From NCBI GenBank assembly GCA_036874045.1, contig JAZBRI010000004.1:5208001-5272000 (forward strand): DNA of 64,000 nt. The letters are read 5' to 3'. A program made the translations under genes and the position numbers. Under the pieces are notes generated by a model, which was not told where the DNA came from, ran no database searches, and worked only from the letters and a program-made list of their open reading frames with translations. This DNA comes from Cymodocea nodosa (Eukaryota; Streptophyta; Magnoliopsida; Alismatales; Cymodoceaceae). Shown piece by piece: positions 11,419-25,701 of the stretch (positions are counted from its first letter, which is position 1; every line of letters starts with the position of its first letter).

Positions 11419-12302
11419 ATAGCATGAAGGCGTTTCCTGGTTTGATGTACTTTTCATTTGCAGTAAATTCCAAATGATAACAACGTAGCTTGGTCTCTCT
11501 CTTATGTATGAAGTTTATGGTTAATTTTGAGCTGAACTACCTTGTGGGCCCATTGTTTTGTACTTTGGATTCTCTGTTGGCCTTGGTATACTTACATCCA
11601 TATTCTCTTTTACCTACTTTTGTCATCTGGTTTGTCATGCAGTTTCTAAAAGATTCGCTTATAATAGACATCTGAACTTTTATAGTTATCTGTTCGATGT
11701 GGCTGATTAAGAAGAGCCAAGGCTGCAGACAAGCATTATTCTTGCTGATATTGTAGATGATGCTGTTTGTACTACCTTAGTTGATGGTGGTTGATAGGAT
11801 CAAGGATGATGATGATGGGGTTGGTGACATTAACGGTGATAGTCATGACGGTGATGGTGTTGATTTTTTGTGTTGGTGCCCGTTCAAAGATGATGATCAT
11901 TCAACTCTAGTTTGAAAGTTGACTAATATATTGCAATGACTCTTGATTTGGTAAGACCTTGCCATATATGTATTATATTGTCCTGTGCATCGGTTAACAT
12001 TTTTGTGGTTCCCTTTAGGTAATATCCATCTATGGGAGAAGTTAACTTACATATTTCCTCTTTCTGATACTGGCCTTCTGATGTGTGTAGAACCTTTGAG
12101 AAACTAAGATATGCTATTGGTGCAATTTTTATCTCGTTTTAAGTTTGTTTAAACTCTTTCATTTTCTTTTACACTGTTGAATTAATATTCCTGATGTATG
12201 CCTGGATTAGCCATTGAAAATACATCATTGGTGACATTTTTTGTTTCTGTACTCATCGTGTCTTTGAGAGTTCTATAAAGATGGATTTCAGTACAATCTG
12301 AT

Positions 12303-12382
12303 GTTTAATGGCCATTTGAAGATATCATTAGCCATCAAATGGCCGTTAAACGGAAGAAATGGTTTTTATAACGACCATTTGA
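12303..12382. repeat. 17-bp inverted repeat plus a third half-copy
   Basis: Arm 1 (12303-12319) and arm 2 (12335-12351) are reverse complements with one mismatch around a 15-base loop. A third related block in arm-1 orientation lies at about 12370-12382 (AACGACCATTTGA). It could fold into a short hairpin in the region downstream of SC35. Function unknown. Confidence 0.7.
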
Positions 12383-14226
12383 TGTTTTTTGCTGAATCTG
12401 TAAAATGCCTGCTTTTAGTTTTTTGTACAAGCTCTTTTACTCACTGTTTTTTGTTGTGTGGTCTACTAATCTGTATTTAGATTAGGGTTTTTTTTTCTTC
12501 TGTTTGCTTGGTGAACCGCTACTTCGTTGATTGCTTTGCAAAAGAAAGGTTGGGAAATTGAAAATCCTTTTTTTGTGATTCCGTAATTATGAAATTCACT
12601 TTGTTGCGTATACAACAATGACTAGCTTCTCTGTCATAATAAATGTTTCATTACTTGGGCATCTGCATTTGAAATGGTACAGTGTCGTGCATGGTGATAT
12701 TCTTAGCAATCATCAATGCCATGTTTTTCTCATTTTTCAAAGAATGGTTAATGTTTGAAATTTTGGATTTTTTTGTTAAGAATTTTTATCTTGAGCCTCA
12801 CTATGCATGTTGATTAAGAAACTTGATGTTTTCAACTATTTAGGTCATTGTTTGCTTTGGGCTGGCTATCATGTTGCAGTGATTATCAGATGCTGTCCTT
12901 AACTTGGGACGGTTGAGGTCGAGCCTGACTTTGATATGTTGCTCTTGCGATTATCATTGGTGGTTATGTTGCAGTGACTGTTATGTTAGGGTTTCGGCGT
13001 GAACCCAAGTTCCTTGCAATTTCACCATCTCCTGTCGCAGATATTTTAGGATTGATTTTCGTGCAGGCGTGCAGACATCTGAACTAGCTTATCGAAAGTG
13101 AAGTGTCAGTTTTTAATTCATGTTCTTTCTGATTCAAAAGCGCGTACTTATCTCTTTGGTGAAATTAAGATTGTCGACCGTGGCCCAATCTTCTTGATAC
13201 CAATGGATGGTCGTGGATTTGGGTTCTAAGCGGTTCAATTGTTGATTCAGGGTAGCTAAGTCGATGATGGTTTCCTTTTGCAACATCTTGCAGTGAATTG
13301 GCTCAAACATTTTTTTTTAGGGTGGGGAATTTGATTCATGGTTCAAATCAGCTTTTTGAAAAATTTTAAAAATACATGGCTAATAGTGTATTGTACTAAG
13401 TAATAATTGATTTCTATATCTTGTTAAATGCGGTCAAACAATGGGTTAGTCTTATATTTCTATCAAATTTCAACAGATTTAGGTATTACGGTAAGGACTT
13501 TTACGTTCTTTTTTTAAAAATTCCTCTTGGGAAATACAGGTTGTTCAGTCGGTAAAGTGAATTAATTTATTCTGTTAGGTCTTTGTTCATTTTGATTCAA
13601 AAAAATCGATTTTACACTTGATTTTTGTCGAATCTTAGTTTGATTGATCGATGTGGTCGGTTTTCAAGAACGGTGCTTCACACGATGTTTGTTGTTTTCT
13701 TCTGAAATGGATGGGGTGGGATATAAAAGGAAAGGGATTTCTTTATAACCACAAAATATAATCTTTATCTCTACCACCCATCTTCAACCTGTTCTTGACT
13801 AAGCGTTATTGCCAAAATGTAATTATCGTCCTTTCAATGATCACCATTGTCCGTTATCGTTGGTTGTCAACATATCACCGTCCATGGGCGTCCTCGCCAT
13901 GGACGACCACTCATCAACCATCGACGATTGCTTAATGTCAATCTTTCTTCTTCTCATGAGGGTAACATTTCGGAAGTCAAGATCCATACCCACTAGTCCA
14001 CAAGCTTATTTGATATAGTTAAAGAAATAATCTTATCGTAAGCCATGAAAAAACTTGATATGGCTTATGTTTAGTCACCGTTGGGGATCTATCCGTTTAC
14101 TTTTTCAATGTGAAGATAAGATGAAAATTCTTTTAAACAAATGACCGGAAGTGGGTTTGGTTGGATGCTTATGTGTGATCTGACGATCCATTCATTTCAA
14201 ACGCGTCACGGTACTTTCTTTTTCTT

Positions 14227-14245
14227 GGGGGGGGGGGGGGGGGGG
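14227..14245 (+). repeat. 19-base G homopolymer
   Basis: This is an uninterrupted run of 19 G on the plus strand, in intergenic DNA 3' of the RABH1 gene. It can form G-quadruplexes and is prone to sequencing error, so its exact length is uncertain. Confidence 0.9.
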
Positions 14246-14537
14246 CAAAATCTCCTGTGGTCGATCACATGTCGTGAGATTATGAGTTAGATTGTCATCA
14301 TACGTTTATGTTTCGGATTCAGCTTCAGGGGGATGTATGTTAAAGAAAAAAAAGAAGGAAAAGAAATTGGGTGAATTTATTTGTACAAAAAAAAAGGTCA
14401 CGAAGAAGAAGAGCTAACAGGTGATGGCACGAGGATAAAATGTTTCAGAAAACAAAAAAATAAAATAAAAGTAAAAATAATCGCCCACTCTCTGGTATTA
14501 TATATATAATATGCATCATGCCTGGGGCCTGTCGTCT

Positions 14538-16245
<1,708 letters not shown>

Positions 16246-16995
16246 TTAGTCATATTTTTACTTCTTTTGTAAATTACATAAATAACATATCAAAATTAAA
16301 TTTAGTACGTTATTTTTACTCTTCTCGTTGATTTTAGAGATACAATAAAAAATACCATAGGTACTTAAATAAAAATTATCTTGACATTTCTTTAAAATGA
16401 AATCTTCGTCCTTAAGATATTTTAAATTATAAGATGAGTTGCTGGATGCATACAACAATTTTTTTTCGATAAGTTTATATTTTTTGAATGCATGCAACAA
16501 TATTTTACTCATTAATCTACGAAGGAAGTCAAAAAGCCCTCAAATGATTCTAAGAGCTGTGGCCGGGGAAAACTATTAAGTTCCTTCTAGGTGAAGGAAA
16601 ACAAATATATATATAGAGAGAGAGATTTTTTATGAGAAAATATTATTTATTTTTTCTCTTTTCTATCCTTGGTGGTTCTTTATATTTACGATAAAACGTC
16701 ACCTAATTTATTAAAAAAAAAAAAAAAAACCCACCATATTTTCAAATCGCTTTGAGAAATTTATACCATTGTTCGTTTTGAGTTGTGGCTTATCACAAAA
16801 TAGTATATGAAAGTTATCTTCTTGATTTTAAACATGTAGTCAGTCTACTTCTGAAAAAAAGAGAGACTTCAATTAGGGGGGCCCGAATGGTGAACAGTTT
16901 AATTAATTTTGTACTGCACTTTGAGAAAGTGACCCAAGGAGAAACATTGCCATTGTAAAAAAACAATTGCGTACAAGTATTCTTTGGGTTTGGTG

Positions 16996-17321
16996 ACTTC
17001 AACAATAATTACTATTAATTATTGATGGACCAGATAATAAATGGTAGTCCAAGCCCAATGTGAGATGGGTTAGACTGGACATCCGAACAGACGTGGTCTA
17101 TCAAGTTGTGAATTGAGTCCGACCCAACCGTACTGACTCGGTCCAACATGATGTGACCGTATCAACGATAATTATTATTAATTATTGATGGACCAGATAA
17201 TAAATGGTGGTCCAAGCCCAATGTGAGATGGGTTAGACTGGACATCCAGACAGATGTGGTCTATCAAGTTGTAAATTGAGTCAGACCCAACCGTACCGAC
17301 TCGGTCCAATATGATTTGACT
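16996..17321. repeat. 163-bp tandem duplication, two copies
   Basis: ATTGATGGACCAGATAATAA occurs at 17021 and again at 17184. The copies match almost base for base from CAACAATAATTA to about GACTCGGTCCAA, with only a dozen or so differences. High identity means a relatively recent duplication. The unit contains GGTCCAAGCCCAATGTGAGA and a run of CCGAC-like words but no open frame. It may be repeat-derived. Confidence 0.9.
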
Positions 17322-17651
17322 GGTTGGGCCGATGCTAACGGTCCGTATCTGGACTGTACTAGTCGATACGCAAGGCGGCTCAGTCCAAAATGAACAGTGT
17401 CTGGGTCGAAGAAAACTGGTCTAGCCCAGTACGATTTACTTTGTTACATGAGCCGGCCCATGGTAAAGAAAAAAAAGAGAGTCTGGGCGGTTCGAAGTGA
17501 TGTTTATTCGGTTTTGATTTAAAAGATATTATCTTTCTTAGATTTCTATTTGTCCTACGTTTAAATTTCATTTTAAACTGTCTTCGTTACGCCAACCTTG
17601 ACTTATATAATTGGTAACACCTCTGAGAAGCATCAACTACCTTGTTATATA

Positions 17652-17661
17652 TATATAAATA
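17652..17661 (+). promoter_or_regulatory. possible TATA box of the DTM1-like gene
   Basis: TATATAAATA sits about 190 bases before the ATG, at the start of a shift from AT-rich to GC-rich sequence. Position and motif fit a TATA box; there is no other support. Confidence 0.45.
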
Positions 17662-17843
17662 AACACATGTCCCCGCCCCAGGATATTGTGATTTCTGCTC
17701 GAGGGCGGAGAAAGCGAAATGCAAACGCCAACCAGGACCAGCTTACCAGAGCACGACCAAAACCAGCTCTTCCCTCCGCCCCCATAAAACCATGGCCTTT
17801 CGCCTTCTCCTTCCTTCCGTTCTCTTCGCCTAGGCCACGGGGG

Positions 17844-19493
17844 ATGGGAAAGGACGAGGTGCTCCGGTCTAGCCTCCTGCTCCTCGGCGCCGCCGTCATC
17901 GTCGTCGGCGCCTGCACCTTCTCCTTCGTGAAGATGGTCGTCACGTACGTTTTCGGTCTCGTCGCCGTCGCCGGATTGGTGCTCCCTGACTGGGAGTTCT
18001 TGGATAGGGACTTCAGGTACTGGTCCTCCCCCATGCCTCCCCGGAATGCGGCTTCCAACGGGGCTTCCGATGGTGTCGGTCCCAGACCCGGAAGGTGAGT
18101 GAGCTCTTGCCGTTGACATGGAAAGGAAGATTCATGTTTTAGTTGTTACTTTCTTGCGGTAGCCTGGATTGTTCGCAGTAATAGACTTAATAGTGTGCAT
18201 TCGTCCGTTAAGTAGCAGCGTTGGTCTCACCGCCATCTATTTAGGTAAGAATCAATGCCCTGTGAATCTTTTGGGAGTCCCCATACCCAAAAGAAAAAGG
18301 TCCCTCGGGTGGGCTACCCCGTTGGTTTCATTGAATCGTCACTTCATTGTTAATGTTATCGTATATAAATATTTCTCGTTGTAAGTCGCTAACATGGAAT
18401 GATCTTCCGTTTATCAAGAAGAAGTAGCTTCTCGCTTGAGTAGTAGTGTTCTGTAGCACACTCCCCTTCAAAGGGGTCGTGATCTAGGATGGATTTGGTG
18501 GAAACGTTGTCGACAAGGGCTAAAATCGAATGTATGTAAAGGTGTCTCAAGGTAACGAGGTGGCTAGTGCTAAATCTCACTCTTCCCACGAAGAACTATG
18601 AGTGGACTACTAGTGGAACAAAGCTTAGTGGCAAACAATCAATCTTTTGTTGACTTATGAGGAAGGCTACAAGCTTGTATGCTTGACTAGAGGACATTTT
18701 TGGCACCTTTGGAGGCCAACTTAATTTATGGAGCCTTCACGCGTGAAGAATATTCTATATTAGCAGGGGAACATTCTAGAATCCACCTGTCACTGTTGTT
18801 ATGATAAAATATAATTTTTATGATTTATAATAATAACATATGTTTCATAAGAAAATTAAAAGAAAATTTTTGTTCAACATATAACAAGGATGAATCATTA
18901 CTTTCCAACTCTTTGATGCTTTTCAAAGTTAGAAAAAATATACGAAAAAGAAAAAATTTCTTGAAGAACTTTTTTTTTACTTTTCATTTCGCACAAATAC
19001 TTTACATTTTATCTCTTTCTATCACTTTTCATCTTAACTCTCTAATTCATTAATAATGGTGATGCTAGTGATGAATTGATAATGGTAACAATCCTATTTC
19101 CAAACATCGTTATTAATTACTTGACTAAGCATTTTCTAACATCTAGATCATCATCAATAAATCCAAGAAGACTTTGTTTTCACTTCTGCCTTGGTTTTAC
19201 ATTCATTTGATGTGTTGAGTCACTATTTTTATTCCTTTTTTCGGCCTGGCTTTCCTTTCGACCGGGATGTTGCTTTCTCATTGTCTTCATTTAAGTCTAT
19301 TGTCCAACCAAACAATGAATTATTTTTAAATTTATCAATTTGGGATTGGGGGTCGCACAAATGTCATCATAAATGACGCTAGCATTGTCTCTTCCTTTCA
19401 TGCAGATTTAAATTTCGTCCAGTAAGGCTGGCATTGTTCATCATGATATATGGCTACGGGCTTTACAAGTGGTGGATTTACATCTCTGGTTAG
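17844..19493 (+). CDS. DTM1: DTM1-like / signal peptidase complex subunit 1-like ER membrane protein, 112 aa
   Basis: Two exons, 17844-18094 and 19406-19493, joined in phase by a 1.3 kb intron. The protein begins MGKDEVLR, has a hydrophobic segment at about 9-28, a second at about 34-50, the family motif LPDWEFLDRDFRYW, a low-complexity Ser/Gly/Pro linker, and a third hydrophobic stretch at the C-terminus (about 92-112) ending GLYKWWIYISG. This matches the plant SPC12/DTM1-type family as I remember it; rice DTM1 is an ER protein needed for tapetum and early meiosis. Exon 1 is strongly GC-rich and exon 2 is not. The open frame extends upstream of the ATG, but the family start and context favour 17844. 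It could equally be named an SPCS1 homologue; the exact orthology is unproven. Confidence 0.82.
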
Positions 19494-20572
19494 GTTTTAT
19501 TTTTCATCTTCTCTTCCTTCAAGTTGAATTTTTCAGTTCTATGTTGAGCCATACAATGACTCTTGATTTTCTGTTGTTGCTTTGAGTATCATCCTATAGA
19601 CATCACAACTCACAAGTCTGAGGTTTTGTATGGTTACTATTGTCCAGTTGATGGGCATCAAACATTGCATCATGGAATGCAATGTAAAATTAATGCTCAA
19701 CGTTTAAGGATTTTGAAAAGTAATAAGCATTTTGTTTTAGATTAGAAAATACTTCTTGGCAACTAAAAGATTGAAATAGAATTATAATTTAAATTGATAA
19801 TATTTGTTTTGATTTAAAGGATGTTATAAGTAAATCACAAATAAGATTTGGTACTTAAACTTGTAATTTGGTAGAAATTAGGAGTTAGTTTCTTTGGTAG
19901 TAAATCACAACTATGCTTGACTTCATTGTCAAACACGTTTTGCTACTTTTGTTCATTCTTTTCGTGCTTAGAAAAGAGAAAACTACCCTTTAAAGGACAT
20001 TTTTAAGTTATAAGGCCTTAGAAAAGTAATGTGCAAACCTTCAGTTAGTCAAAGATAATGGTAGGGCTGGAATTTTGATACAGGCAAAAAGTTATTATCA
20101 TTATTAAAAAACAAAATCACTACCAATTTGACGTTTGAAACTAGGGGAAAAAAAACCAACTTAATTTGACGAGCGGTGTAAGGAGACTTTTTCAGTCATA
20201 TTGATTGATTGTTTTGATTTAAATGCCTGATTAATCTTCATTATGTTAATGTTAATAGATCATTAGTTTATATCTAAGTCAGTTAATGAAGACCAAGCAT
20301 TCTTAGGCCACAAGATATTTCTGTGCGTGTTTTCGAATGTTCCTGATATATAAACTTTTAACTCTAAAAAATATCATTCCTCTATTGTTGTCCTATCAAC
20401 GTGATTCCATGTACTGGTTTAATTTCTTTCTTGGACAGGATGAGTGACATATCATGGAAATTGCTTTGATTTCCATATTATGGAAATTGGGTCTTGCCAT
20501 GTTATTGGGTAGATGAGTAACATACCCTTGAAAACTATGATAGAGCACAAAATTATGGGTTTATGATGATGT

Positions 20573-20640
20573 GACTATAATTTCAACCAAACAACATTAA
20601 CTTGAGAAAATATGTTTAAAATCGGCGATATTTTCAATAT
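20573..20640 (+). repeat. dispersed repeat, copy 1
   Basis: GACTATAAT[TC]TCAACCAAA followed by an ATGTTTAAAATC-like block is repeated in the same orientation near 22247-22314 (GACTATAATCTCAACC and GTGTTCAAAATC). The copies are diverged. They may be ends of a transposable element or copies of a short interspersed repeat. Confidence 0.45.
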
Positions 20641-22246
20641 CCTGAATCAAACTCATACATTGGTGGGAAAGGATTCTAGGGTTTAGGATTAAGGCAACAA
20701 AGTCTGTTTGTCTACAAAGGAAGAGCTTAAGGCCATGGAAGCAGCTTCTATTGAGTTCATCAAACACATGCATACCTTGCTGTCGATGGAGTAGCACAAC
20801 CGCTTCCCGTCGATGTGACGCAATACATTTCTTGGGGCGGAAAACAGATCGCTCCTCTCTGCTACATTCAGCTCCTCACAGGAAATGATGAAAAAACCAG
20901 GAACGGAAATACGATGCTATTTCCCTTAATACGCTGCCCTCTTCCCATCCTTCTTCTTCACTACTCAGTCGAACCTCACCTTTCCTTCGGTCGCGTGCCT
21001 GAATAGGGGAAGAAGATCAAGGCTCCGTCGGAAATCAAGCGAAACTTCACCCTCCTCCCACACACAACCAATCTCCTCTCCTGCACGAGGAATGGAGGTT
21101 AGTAGCCAGAACCCATCGTGTGGACAACCTCCCCAACGCACGGAACCAAGCCACTCACCTCGTGCAGCTCCATCGACGATCGATGGACGATGGTTGGCTC
21201 TCCTTTCCTCGCATAGACGAAACCCTTGCTTTCGAAAAAGCGGGTGAAAAGAGATCTTCTCTCCCTCTTTTCAAAATAATAAATATTTTTTATTCAAAAT
21301 AACATCTTTTAAAAAATCATCGAATCATATAAAATCATTTATAATATTAGCATAAATGGTAAATAACTCACTAGACTGTCTATTACATTACATTTTTTTG
21401 AAAAAAATCATAAGAATAGTAAATGTAGAAATTAATAGACAGCACTGTTCTTTTCTAAATTTCAACTTTACAACTACTACTTCGGTATAAAGTTGAAATA
21501 AATGCAACATTGGATTTCTTATTTGACGATATTCACATATTATGATATGTTGTGGCAATGAAGTGGGATTTCATGTAACCTTCATTGTTACGTTCCAAAT
21601 AAGGGGAAAAAATAGTGCTAGATCACCATTTTTTGGAGAGAATATTAAAAAAAAAAGACTAAATTGTAGAATATTTTTTTTTTTAATCTATTTGCCAAAT
21701 TTATATTTTTTATATTATATGTATAGAATAAAAAATTCTTAGCTTTATAATCTCACTCTAACTTTGTAGATATTATCTAATATTTTGGTAAGCTGGATAT
21801 GAAATATTTGAATATTTAGTTTTGCAAAATATTTTGTTGTTAAGCATTTGAATATTATAAAACATTGCCTTTACTATTGCTTAGTAAGCATATGAATCAA
21901 AATATTGTTTACATTAATTTTTTATTGAATTTGGTCTATAAAAATCTCTAAATGATTATTATTATTTTTTTAAAAAGTTGATATGCTTAACCTGCCAAGC
22001 TTATCCATTTACATGCTTAGTTTTTACATATCAAGGCCAACTTGAATGGGATTGTGGAGTACATGGTCATGAAGGAATGGACTTAGTTAATCACATCTGT
22101 AGTATTACCTCCCAGCAACTTCTCTTGGATTGCTATACATAGATCTCCTAATTTAATTAGCATCAATCTATCACGAATAAGAATTTACATTTATTTTGGA
22201 TCACAACTTAAGTGGTATTAAAGTTCGCTCTCTCCCAACATGTGTT

Positions 22247-22314
22247 GACTATAATCTCAACCAAATAATATTTACATGATAGATTGTGTTCAAAATCAAT
22301 GAGATTGTTGATAA
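22247..22314 (+). repeat. dispersed repeat, copy 2
   Basis: Second copy of the repeat seen near 20573, 1.67 kb away and in the same orientation. The two could flank an element; no coding remnants were recognised between them. Confidence 0.45.
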
Positions 22315-25300
22315 TATATAACTTTGTAAGAAAGACACCAACATAATCCACTTTTTTTTCTCAATTACTCTATAATGATGTCAATTGGAACTTTGATTAA
22401 TATCACAGTTCGTTAAAAAAAATCAGTTTTTCTGAAAGCACTTAGTTTCTTGGGTAATTTTTTTTCTGTGAATAAACATTAGAGGAGCATCTTTATTAGC
22501 ACAAAAAAGCCTTGAATATAAATTGAAACTAAAAAAATGAGAATCATTAAATATGTTTGGAAACATATTTTGTTTTTTTTTTTTAAATTCTAAATGCAAC
22601 CTACCTTTTGATCTAAATCTGAAAACTAAGCTATTGTCGGTTTCCAAGTGTATAAATAAATAATATTAGGTTATATTTTCTCGTATCATCACCAATTTAT
22701 ATTCAAAGCTACAATTTCTCATGTGTGTGTGTAATTCATGACACTATCAAATATTCATATGAAATAATATGAGTCTATTTTTATTGCGAATATTTACAAT
22801 ATTTTTAGTATCTAAAATGATATATTAAATTGTATTTTAATGTACTATTCATGGGATTTACAAATCGATTAATTGTATGATTTATAGCATTAAATGATAG
22901 AAAATTATGCAATTTATAATGTCAATAAACAAATAATGCGATTGATTATAATTACGAGGTTTAGAGCATCCGAGGAGAATAAGAAGACATTAGTGTGATC
23001 TCACACTTTTCACCTGTTAATTTTTTTTGTAATAAAGTAATTCTATTAAAATATAAAATACTAATTATACGAAAAAAGAACCAAACAAGTTACGAGATTT
23101 GTCAAAGTCAAAGACCAATACAAAAAATCCAAAGGGAAAGAGAAGATTTAAGGTAAAATAATTTTGATAAGGAAAAAAAATCACCACTTATTACATTAAT
23201 GCTCTCACTTCCTCCTATCAAAATTAGATAAGTTAAAGTAGTTAGGGTTGGTCCGACTAAATACGTAATGGGTTAGCCTGACCTAATTTGATTTAAAAAG
23301 TCAGGTTGAGCTAAGCTGTATAAATTGTAAATTTTGACTTACAAGTTAGGTAGGTTAACTTACGAGTCAGTTGACGGGTCGAACGCTATTACGTTTAGGC
23401 CGAATGTTCATATATTTATGTTTGGAAAACTGTGAGAAAGAGAGAGAGAGAAGAAAAAAAAGAAGTAAAAATCTATAAATAAAAAAGAATGATTAAAGTT
23501 TTCCTCACAACTTATATTCATTCAAATTTTTCTATTTTTTTTTACAAAATATACAAAGTTTTTGAGTTTTCAAATTTCTCTAACTTTTGAGTCTTGATTA
23601 AACTCCTATTTACAAAAATGATATAACTTTAATAAATTCAATTTCAATAATATTGTCTTTGACAATTTTTTAATGTTTTAGTTGTAACAATATTCTTAAT
23701 CTCAAATTATGGAAGGTAGAATATCTTTAAATATTACTATTAAATCTAGAAGAAGATTTGTTTTATGATAAAATGTTAACTTTAATTTGATTAAAGTTCA
23801 CAACTTTCTTTTATTTTTTGTTTTATTCTTCAGTTGAAATAAAGTTAAACTTTAGTTGGAACGAAGTTCACGTCACTTTTTTATTATTTTTATTTTTATC
23901 TTTTGATCGAATTGAAGGTTAAAATTTATATAACTTTGCTTAACTTATTTTTATTTTTGTCTTTCGATTTGACCGAATGTTAACCACGGTTCGATCGAAA
24001 TTCACATAATTTTTTTTATTTTTTATTCTCCCAACTTGCCCGCAGCCCATATGTACTTACATTTTTGAGCCATGGTCCGACCCGGCCCACTATGTCTAAT
24101 CAGGATAGAATCTTCGACAAAAGAAATTTCTACCGAAGAACTAGCATTTTTCGCATGCACAGCATGTGCAACACCGAAATTATTAGCTCCAAGGGACTTC
24201 TCTCACCGTTGATTGGTGGGGGATGAATATATTTTTCTGAAATAATTCCTGGCTACAATTTCTTACATTTGTTTTGTCTTACGTTGAGTACGGTATTATA
24301 TTTACAATGAAAAGACGTGACCAAGTCGCAGTATTACTTTAAAAAGTCACAGTCAAACCCTTGAATTTCGTCATGCACCAAAGTTTCAAGGATTTTTTTC
24401 CTACGCACCGTAAAAAAAAAATTGTCATTCAAATTCATGTGATGTTATAAAAATTTTCGTTTTATTCTTGTTATTCCTGTCATTATATTAATCATATGTC
24501 ATGCAAATATAGACCTTATGTTCGTTTTTAAAGAAAACTTGATCACAAAATAGTCTCCTAAAATTTATAAATTTTTAATAACATAAAAATAAATATAATT
24601 TTTTAAATAATATATAAGAAATCGTCAAAATCTTTTGATGACAAGTAAAAAAAAAAAAAAATCTAAGTTTTGGTAGTTAAACAAAAATACTGGATCGCAA
24701 CAGGTATTTGTAGAAACGAAGGGGTAAAACTCTGAATTTGGTTTGTTTTGAAAAAATTATGCAAATAACCCAAAACTTAATTGAGAATATTTTACAACCC
24801 ACCACCGCAAATAAAACGGAGACCGGAGACTCTGCCGCCGTCACACGCGAACGAAGACACGGAAGATCTATTCCGTGAATGATCGGAAATCAAATCGAGA
24901 ACACACACGCAAACGGCCGGTCAATTCGATCGAACTCGAAATTGCAGAATTCCGTCGTCCTCCTCAGAGGTGGCTCGGAACGGTGGAAGGTGTTTGTAGA
25001 CTGTTGGTCAATCGACAAGGTCAACCCTCCACCGGCCCACATGGGCGGAGCAGGGAAGAGGGCACAGTCTTATGGTGAGGTGTTTGCATTTCCCAAGTAA
25101 AATTCCCCTCCTCTGTCCAACTTTTACACATCTCTTGGTTCTTTCTTTTCTTCCCTTCACTTCTTCCAACTTTTACACCTCCGTATCTGTTGCTGATTCT
25201 CTTATTGACGAGTAACCAATTATGCACCCCATGTGTGTTCTTGACAGAGGTACCAAAGTCAACAGCAATCAGTTGTGCTTGATGTAGGCACCCTTTGAAG

Positions 25301-25701
25301 TTGCCTGCCTCCGCCGCTGAACGGGTTAGAGGAGATTTGCCCTCCTCCTCCTCCTTCCTTTTCCTTTTCTGCTTTTCCATAAGGTCGAAGGGATTTCGGG
25401 CTTTTTTCTTTTGTTCCTTCTCACCCTATTGTTACTATTAAGGAAAGGCGTACATAAAGTTTGTTGCTGGTGAGGCGGTTGCAGGTTGCACCCGCCTTAA
25501 TTTGGGGTTTTTTTGGTGAGTTGGGTGTCTTCTGTTTTTTCGTCTGGGATTCAGGGTTTTTTTTGAGTGGAGTGTTGTTGGAATAGAGAAGGGCTTGGTG
25601 TTTACAGAGGTGGATTTTGCGAAAAATAGAGCTTTGCGTGGTACAGAAGAGGGAAGATGTTGAGAATTTAATTGGGCAGAGGTTTGAAAGGTTTTTCTCC
25701 T

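Larger units (their letters stand above)
11419..14537. other. intergenic region, SC35 to RABH1
   Basis: The left few hundred bases are likely SC35 3' untranslated sequence, including a GATGATGATG-rich stretch near 11806. The rest is AT-rich without convincing coding sequence. It contains an inverted repeat at 12303-12351 and a 19-base G tract at 14227-14245. Short open frames here lack family similarity that I recognise. Confidence 0.65.
19494..25701. other. gene-poor region, DTM1-like to PP2C
   Basis: About 6 kb, mostly very AT-rich. A GC-rich island at about 20750-21250 contains, on the minus strand, short exon-like pieces with GT donor words but no family I recognise. A dispersed repeat pair lies at 20573 and 22247. 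The right end (about 24800-25700) is GC-richer and is probably the promoter and leader of the PP2C gene. I found no supported gene. Confidence 0.6.

Noticed and set aside
17598..18098. 166-codon frame starting upstream of the DTM1-like gene
   Set aside because: The extra N-terminal part covers the presumed TATA region and leader; the family start is at 17844 and the last codons run into the intron.
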